Shown one piece after another: positions 7,724 to 11,032 of a stretch of 11,032 nt of DNA. Source of the DNA: Kiritimatiellia bacterium (lineage in GTDB: Bacteria; Verrucomicrobiota; Kiritimatiellia; RFP12; UBA1067). The notes below the pieces were generated by a model. The model was not told where the DNA came from. It saw only the letters and a program-made list of their open reading frames with translations, and did no database searches. How positions within the stretch are numbered: the first letter of the stretch is position 1; each line of letters opens with the position of its first letter. The translations under genes and the position numbers were made by a program. The stretch is taken from contig JAKSOY010000152.1 of NCBI GenBank assembly GCA_024405255.1, positions 1 to 11,032 of the forward strand, given 5' to 3'.

Positions 7724-8418
7724 TCTGCACCCCCTGACATTTTCGTACGATTCTTGGCCTTTTCCCTCGCGGACAGGATTTGTTCCGCCATCCATGAAAC
7801 ATCATCCAACGGCTGTTCGGCCATCGTTCGGCGAAGGACTTCACTTCCGAGACTCGGATGGTCGACAAGTGCTTCGAGTGTTTCACGACCATACTCTGCC
7901 CCCGGATACCGACGAATCAACTTGATCGCATCGAGCCGCTGTTGTTCCCCAATTGTTTTTTTTCGCCAGATTGGACCAAACATCTCAAAATGTTCAGGGT
8001 GTGTCATGACAAAGGAAACAATCTGATCGGCCTTTTCACTCGGTATTTTTTCAATGGTTTCAATTCCGGCTGATCTTATATATCCTTTCAATGCCGCGAA
8101 TTCAGCTGTCGGATACCCTTTCTCGTCGCGTTCACAAAAGTATTTCGGATCTTCAAACATAATCAGGGCATTCCTCCTTAAAGCATCCAAACAGGATTGC
8201 TCCCGTCTTTTACATCTTCTTTGAAAACCGAAAATCTGCTCATAGCTCAACCAGGTCAGATAATCGACATCTTCCGGAACCTGAATTGGCGATGTCAATA
8301 CATCAAGAACCATCCCTACAGGATAAGCCCACACATTCTTGCAGGATGCCGTAAAAAAGCACCCGCTCGTGCCGCACATCATCGCCGCAAGACCAATCAT
8401 CATCATTGTCTTCTTCAT
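7720..8418 (-). CDS. Type A lipoprotein (first gene of operon)
   Basis: The protein has 232 residues and its family is unknown. I chose the ATG at 8416-8418 because it starts the signal MKKTMMMIGLAAMMCGTSGC, nearly the same as in the third gene. An ATG 11 codons upstream (8449-8451) has no ribosome site. The site for the chosen start is weak or oddly spaced (AAAGTGG at seven bases, GGGG almost touching the ATG). Cys20 is the probable lipidated residue. DVLTSPIQVP (39-48) follows, then the shared core at about 82-170 (ALIMF, THPEHFEMFGPIW at 139-151, QRLDAI) and a helical tail that resembles a HEAT-type repeat (about 179-215). It is the first gene after the promoter and structured leader. Its TGA overlaps the next ATG. 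Confidence 0.86.
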   Translation of the reverse strand: MKKTMMMIGLAAMMCGTSGCFFTASCKNVWAYPVGMVLDVLTSPIQVPEDVDYLTWLSYEQIFGFQRRCKRREQSCLDALRRNALIMFEDPKYFCERDEKGYPTAEFAALKGYIRSAGIETIEKIPSEKADQIVSFVMTHPEHFEMFGPIWRKKTIGEQQRLDAIKLIRRYPGAEYGRETLEALVDHPSLGSEVLRRTMAEQPLDDVSWMAEQILSAREKAKNRTKMSGGAE

Positions 8419-8435
8419 TCCCCAACCACTTTCAT

Positions 8436-8447
8436 AAGCAATTGCTT
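8436..8447. promoter_or_regulatory. 12-base palindrome AAGCAATTGCTT before the first lipoprotein gene
   Basis: AAGCAATTGCTT is a perfect inverted repeat lying 18 bases before the chosen start codon and downstream of the promoter. It could be an operator or a small RNA stem in the 5' leader. The neighbouring TetR-type regulator would be a candidate binder, but nothing in the sequence proves a link. Confidence 0.3.
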
Positions 8448-8451
8448 GCAT

Positions 8452-8514
8452 TCAAGTTTTAAAAAAAGGGCTCATCGGCCTTTCGCTTTCCGAGCCCAAC
8501 AGAAGGCGGTCCAT
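8452..8514 (-). CDS. Possible 20-codon leader peptide across the attenuator
   Basis: An ATG at 8512-8514 opens 20 codons (MDRLLLGSES...PFFKT) and stops at TGA 8452-8454. A GAGGG ribosome-like sequence sits a few bases upstream, at short spacing. The frame begins inside the loop of the first leader hairpin and runs through the terminator-like hairpin, the arrangement expected if ribosome movement controlled the hairpins. It could equally be chance, since the T run and AAA codons keep the frame open. Nothing in its composition points clearly to an amino-acid signal beyond three leucines in a row. Confidence 0.25.
   Translation of the reverse strand: MDRLLLGSESERPMSPFFKT
8461..8497 (-). terminator. 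Hairpin plus seven-U tract in the operon leader (attenuator or intrinsic terminator)
   Basis: On the minus strand GGGCTC and GAGCCC (8492-8497 with 8468-8473) form a stem that can extend by two pairs past a bulge. It is followed directly by seven T residues (8461-8467). It lies downstream of the operon promoter and upstream of the first lipoprotein gene, so transcripts from that promoter must pass it. It may also stop read-through from the TetR gene. Alternatively the promoter and terminator could define a short RNA of about 70 bases. Confidence 0.65.
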
Positions 8515-8528
8515 CCGCCCTCTTCTGT
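8499..8528 (-). promoter_or_regulatory. Upstream leader hairpin
   Basis: ACAGAA pairs with TTCTGT (8499-8504 with 8523-8528) and GGCGG with CCGCC (8505-8509 with 8515-8519). There is a three-base bulge and a five-base loop. It sits just after the predicted transcription start and one base before the terminator-like hairpin, giving a two-hairpin leader. It did not match any riboswitch class I could recall. Confidence 0.55.
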
Positions 8529-8540
8529 AACCACGCGATT

Positions 8541-8570
8541 ATTTTAGCACACTCGCCGACCCTTTGTCAA
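8541..8570 (-). promoter_or_regulatory. Sigma-70-type promoter of the lipoprotein operon
   Basis: A perfect TTGACA (8565-8570) is followed by an 18-base spacer and TAAAAT (8541-8546), with TGC just before the -10 as an extended element. Transcription would begin near 8534, leaving a leader of about 115 bases that contains both hairpins. This is the strongest-looking promoter in the window and shows the operon can be transcribed independently of gpsA-tetR. Confidence 0.72.
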
Positions 8571-8631
8571 GCACTTGTTTACTTTTTATGCCACCCGGCC
8601 TACGCGTCCTTCAAAGGTCCCTTTTGCCCCC

Positions 8632-9282
8632 CTATTTGCTCTTTTTGAACTTGAGCACTTTGAACAGGTTGGCACAGATATGGTCGCGGATGCGCGCGGA
8701 CCAGTCGGTGTTGGACATTCCTTTCGGACGGAAATCTTCGTGCCACACCGGATCGGCCAGCGCGTAGGCACTGACCTGTGCCCATACGGACGACGCCCAC
8801 AGAAGCACTTCGTCTTCATCGTCCACCGCCATCGCCAGCAACTTGCGCAACGCCTCGAAGATCGGACGTCCAAAATCCCGCCGGAACTCGTCATGGAATT
8901 TTGTGGGATGGGTGACTTCTTCGCGGAACAGCACCGCGCACTGGATCTGCGCGGTCGCCGAAGGAAGCGTCATGTACAGAAAGTCGTCGATCCAAACGCG
9001 AATGGCCTCCTGCCATTCAGCCGCCGTTTTCACGCCTTCCGCCAGCTTCGTCAGCGGTTCTCCCAAGTCGCCGAAGTGGCGCTTTGCGACCAGGCGATAG
9101 AGATTCTCCTTCGTGCCGTAGTAGCGGTTGAGGAGTGCGTTGTTCACGCCGGCACGTGCACAGATGCTGCGCGTGGACGCCCCTTCGTACCCCTTCTCCG
9201 AAAATTCCGCAATCGCAGCGACCAGCAGCGCATCGCGCGTTTCCTTGCCGTCCGAACGCTCTTTCCTCTTATGCGTTTCCAT
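8632..9282 (-). CDS. TetR/AcrR-family transcriptional regulator
   Basis: The protein has 216 residues, a usual length for the family. I chose the ATG at 9280-9282 because AGGAGG lies six bases upstream; a GTG two codons earlier would sit only three bases from the site. Residues about 14-65 form the DNA-binding domain (TRDALLVAAIAEFSEKGYEG, then the recognition helix region RAGVNNALLNRYYGTKENLY). The C-terminal part is helical with many aromatic and acidic residues. It would bind an unknown ligand and mediate dimer formation; the pattern is reminiscent of CecR-like members but is not diagnostic. It follows gpsA by 20 bases and is probably co-transcribed with it. Target genes cannot be told from sequence; the lipoprotein operon 213 bases downstream is a possibility. 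Confidence 0.92.
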   Translation of the reverse strand: METHKRKERSDGKETRDALLVAAIAEFSEKGYEGASTRSICARAGVNNALLNRYYGTKENLYRLVAKRHFGDLGEPLTKLAEGVKTAAEWQEAIRVWIDDFLYMTLPSATAQIQCAVLFREEVTHPTKFHDEFRRDFGRPIFEALRKLLAMAVDDEDEVLLWASSVWAQVSAYALADPVWHEDFRPKGMSNTDWSARIRDHICANLFKVLKFKKSK

Positions 9283-9288
9283 ATTCAC

Positions 9289-9298
9289 CCTCCTCCTT
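9289..9298 (-). promoter_or_regulatory. Ribosome binding site deciding the TetR gene start
   Basis: AAGGAGGAGG on the minus strand ends six bases before the ATG at 9280-9282 and immediately touches the alternative GTG at 9286-9288. The spacing favours the ATG. It lies four bases past the gpsA stop, so ribosomes ending gpsA could re-initiate here. Confidence 0.7.
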
Positions 9299-9302
9299 CA
9301 TC

Positions 9303-10307
9303 TTAAAGACAACGTTTCCAGTCTTCCTCTTTCATCGGACGATCCATCAGATCCGAAATGGCCTCCATCACCGGATAGCCGTCATAGCAGACTTTCCAGA
9401 CACATTCGGCGATCGGCATCTCCACCCCGATCTTCGCCGCCATCTCGTGGACAACCTGGGCATTCCCCACGCCTTCGGCCACCATCTGCATCGACTTGAG
9501 AATCGCCGTCACCTTCTCGCCGCGTCCCAGCCGTTCACCCACGGCGTGATTGCGCGAATGACGCGATGTGCAGGTCACGATCAAATCGCCCGTACCCGCC
9601 AAGCCCGCCATCGTTTCCGGACGCGCCCCGTAGGCACAGGCGAAGCGGGTGATCTCAGACAGACCGCGCGTAATCAGGGCCGCCCGCGTATTGTCACCGA
9701 GGCCGAGTCCATCCGCAGCGCCCACCGCCAGCGCAAGTACGTTCTTCACCGCACCGCCCATCTCAACGCCCACCACGTCGTCCGTCGTGTAGACGCGGAA
9801 TCGCGGACCGCTCCAGACCGTCTGTACAAGCCGCGCACGCGCCGGTTCGGACGAAGCCGCCGTCACAGCCGTCGGCATGCCTTTCACCACTTCCTCCGCA
9901 TGGGACGGACCCGACAATGCCACCACATGCGACGTCTTGAAGACATCGCTCGCGATTTCCGTCATTCGACGATAGGTCTTCGGACAAAAACCCTTCGTCA
10001 GCGACACGATCGTCGCATCCGGCGGCAGATACGGCGCAAACGCGCGGCAGGTCTCCTCGAAATAACGCGAGGGTACGGCCATCACCACGAGGTCCGTCTC
10101 GCGCAAGGCCTCGCAATGGTCGTTCGTCCAGCGAATATTCGCCGGCAGTTCAACTCCCGGAAGATATTTCCGATTCTCATGGGAGTGACGAATGTTCTCA
10201 ATCGCTTCGGCCGAACGTCCCCACACCGTCACCGCGTGTCCACTGGACGCCAACAGAAATGCATTCGCCGTTCCCCAGCTGCCTGTTCCGATAACTGAAA
10301 TATTCAT
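9303..10307 (-). CDS. gpsA: Glycerol-3-phosphate dehydrogenase [NAD(P)+]
   Basis: The protein has 334 residues, the usual length. It reduces dihydroxyacetone phosphate to sn-glycerol 3-phosphate with NAD(P)H in the cytoplasm, the first step toward phospholipids. The N-terminal Rossmann motif GTGSWGTA is at residues 7-14. TKG (104-106, Lys105), GPSHAEEV (133-140), the catalytic-type GGAVKNVLALAVG with Lys188, NTRAALITRG (206-215) and the GTGDLIVTCTSRHSRN stretch (238-253) are all present. I start at the ATG at 10305-10307, not the GTG eight codons earlier: the ATG has AAGAAGG eight bases upstream and begins right at the Rossmann strand, while the GTG lies at the predicted transcription start. 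It has its own promoter and stops at TAA just before the TetR gene. Confidence 0.97.
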   Translation of the reverse strand: MNISVIGTGSWGTANAFLLASSGHAVTVWGRSAEAIENIRHSHENRKYLPGVELPANIRWTNDHCEALRETDLVVMAVPSRYFEETCRAFAPYLPPDATIVSLTKGFCPKTYRRMTEIASDVFKTSHVVALSGPSHAEEVVKGMPTAVTAASSEPARARLVQTVWSGPRFRVYTTDDVVGVEMGGAVKNVLALAVGAADGLGLGDNTRAALITRGLSEITRFACAYGARPETMAGLAGTGDLIVTCTSRHSRNHAVGERLGRGEKVTAILKSMQMVAEGVGNAQVVHEMAAKIGVEMPIAECVWKVCYDGYPVMEAISDLMDRPMKEEDWKRCL

Positions 10308-10315
10308 CTTTTTGC

Positions 10316-10322
10316 CCTTCTT
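10316..10322 (-). promoter_or_regulatory. Ribosome binding site deciding the gpsA start
   Basis: AAGAAGG on the minus strand lies eight bases before the ATG at 10305-10307. No comparable sequence precedes the upstream in-frame GTG (10329-10331). Confidence 0.65.
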
Positions 10323-10334
10323 GGTAAGCACACG

Positions 10335-10366
10335 ATTATATTATCACAACTTCGGTAGCGGGTCAA
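10335..10366 (-). promoter_or_regulatory. Promoter of gpsA-tetR
   Basis: TTGACC (10361-10366) stands 17 bases from TAATAT (10338-10343), which is preceded by TGA as an extended -10. An overlapping perfect TATAAT (10335-10340) would need a 20-base spacer and is less likely. It sits directly behind the rpoC terminator, so gpsA transcription restarts here. The predicted leader is about 20-25 bases. Confidence 0.6.
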
Positions 10367-10375
10367 GTCCTCGCG

Positions 10376-10415
10376 TACAAAAATGGATCCGCACCCAAGA
10401 GGGCGCGGATCCATT
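10376..10415 (-). terminator. Intrinsic terminator of rpoC
   Basis: On the minus strand AATGGATCCGC pairs perfectly with GCGGATCCATT (10405-10415 with 10382-10392). Past one mismatch, CCC pairs with GGG, closing a four-base loop. A run of five T residues follows. It begins 20 bases after the rpoC stop codon and fits termination of the rpo transcript. The stem contains two BamHI-type GGATCC sequences only because it is a palindrome-rich inverted repeat. Confidence 0.88.
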
Positions 10416-10435
10416 CTCAGTTGTCGTACAGCGGT

Positions 10436-11032
<597 letters not shown>

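Noticed and set aside
8449..8451. Upstream ATG as start of the first lipoprotein gene
   Set aside because: It has no ribosome site, follows the U tract of the leader hairpin, and would place 11 extra residues before a signal that matches gene 3's signal from its own first Met.
8461..8528. Fluoride-type riboswitch in the lipoprotein leader (GGGCGGATGG...CCGCC looked suggestive)
   Set aside because: The conserved CTGATG...CTCCTAC-type segment and pseudoknot partners of that class are missing. I kept only a general attenuator call.
9135..10298. Plus-strand frame of 387 codons
   Set aside because: It lies opposite gpsA and the start of the TetR gene, both certain, and its translation is rich in Arg and His with no recognisable motif.

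Overview
The window reads as a piece of a bacterial chromosome, probably from the PVC group and most likely a Kiritimatiellota- or Lentisphaerota-like organism. That placement is inferred from three things: a giant secreted protein mixing LamG-like folds with autotransporter-associated beta-strand repeats, a GC-rich core, and a cluster of unfamiliar lipoproteins. It is not proved by any marker gene. Every gene I can support lies on the minus strand. The long plus-strand reading frames are shadows of these genes.

Read in the direction of transcription (high to low coordinates), the window begins with the last 198 codons of rpoC, a strong intrinsic terminator, and a promoter for gpsA. gpsA and a TetR-family regulator follow, separated by 20 bases. 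Next comes a 213-base gap holding a near-consensus promoter and a structured leader that ends in a hairpin plus seven U residues. This leader opens a compact four-gene operon of lipoproteins I do not recognise (232, 199, 260 and 491 aa). The operon is AT-richer, by eye, than its neighbours.

Downstream of the operon lies about 620 bases of non-coding DNA. It carries a duplicated 213-base unit with an exact 158-base match, two long imperfect hairpins, five GTCTGTCCCC-type boxes and two arrays of an 8/9-base GAACAATC(C/T) repeat. The last gene is a secreted surface protein of at least 1409 residues with its own extended -10 promoter. It runs off the left edge of the window.

The most interesting system is the lipoprotein operon. 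Its genes alternate between two types in the order A-B-A-B. Type A has an MKK...CGTSGC signal followed by a D(V/I)(L/I)TSPIQ(V/L)P motif; type B has an LLxGC signal. All four share a core of about 85 residues: a DF-x-VV-x-like helix, then a helix-rich stretch ending in (I/V)W, then an R-x-x-A motif. The fourth protein adds a charged coiled coil and a weaker second copy of the core. Two junctions are ATGA overlaps. This fits duplication of an ancestral A-B pair, and a set of envelope proteins made in fixed ratio behind an attenuator-like leader. Their function is unknown.
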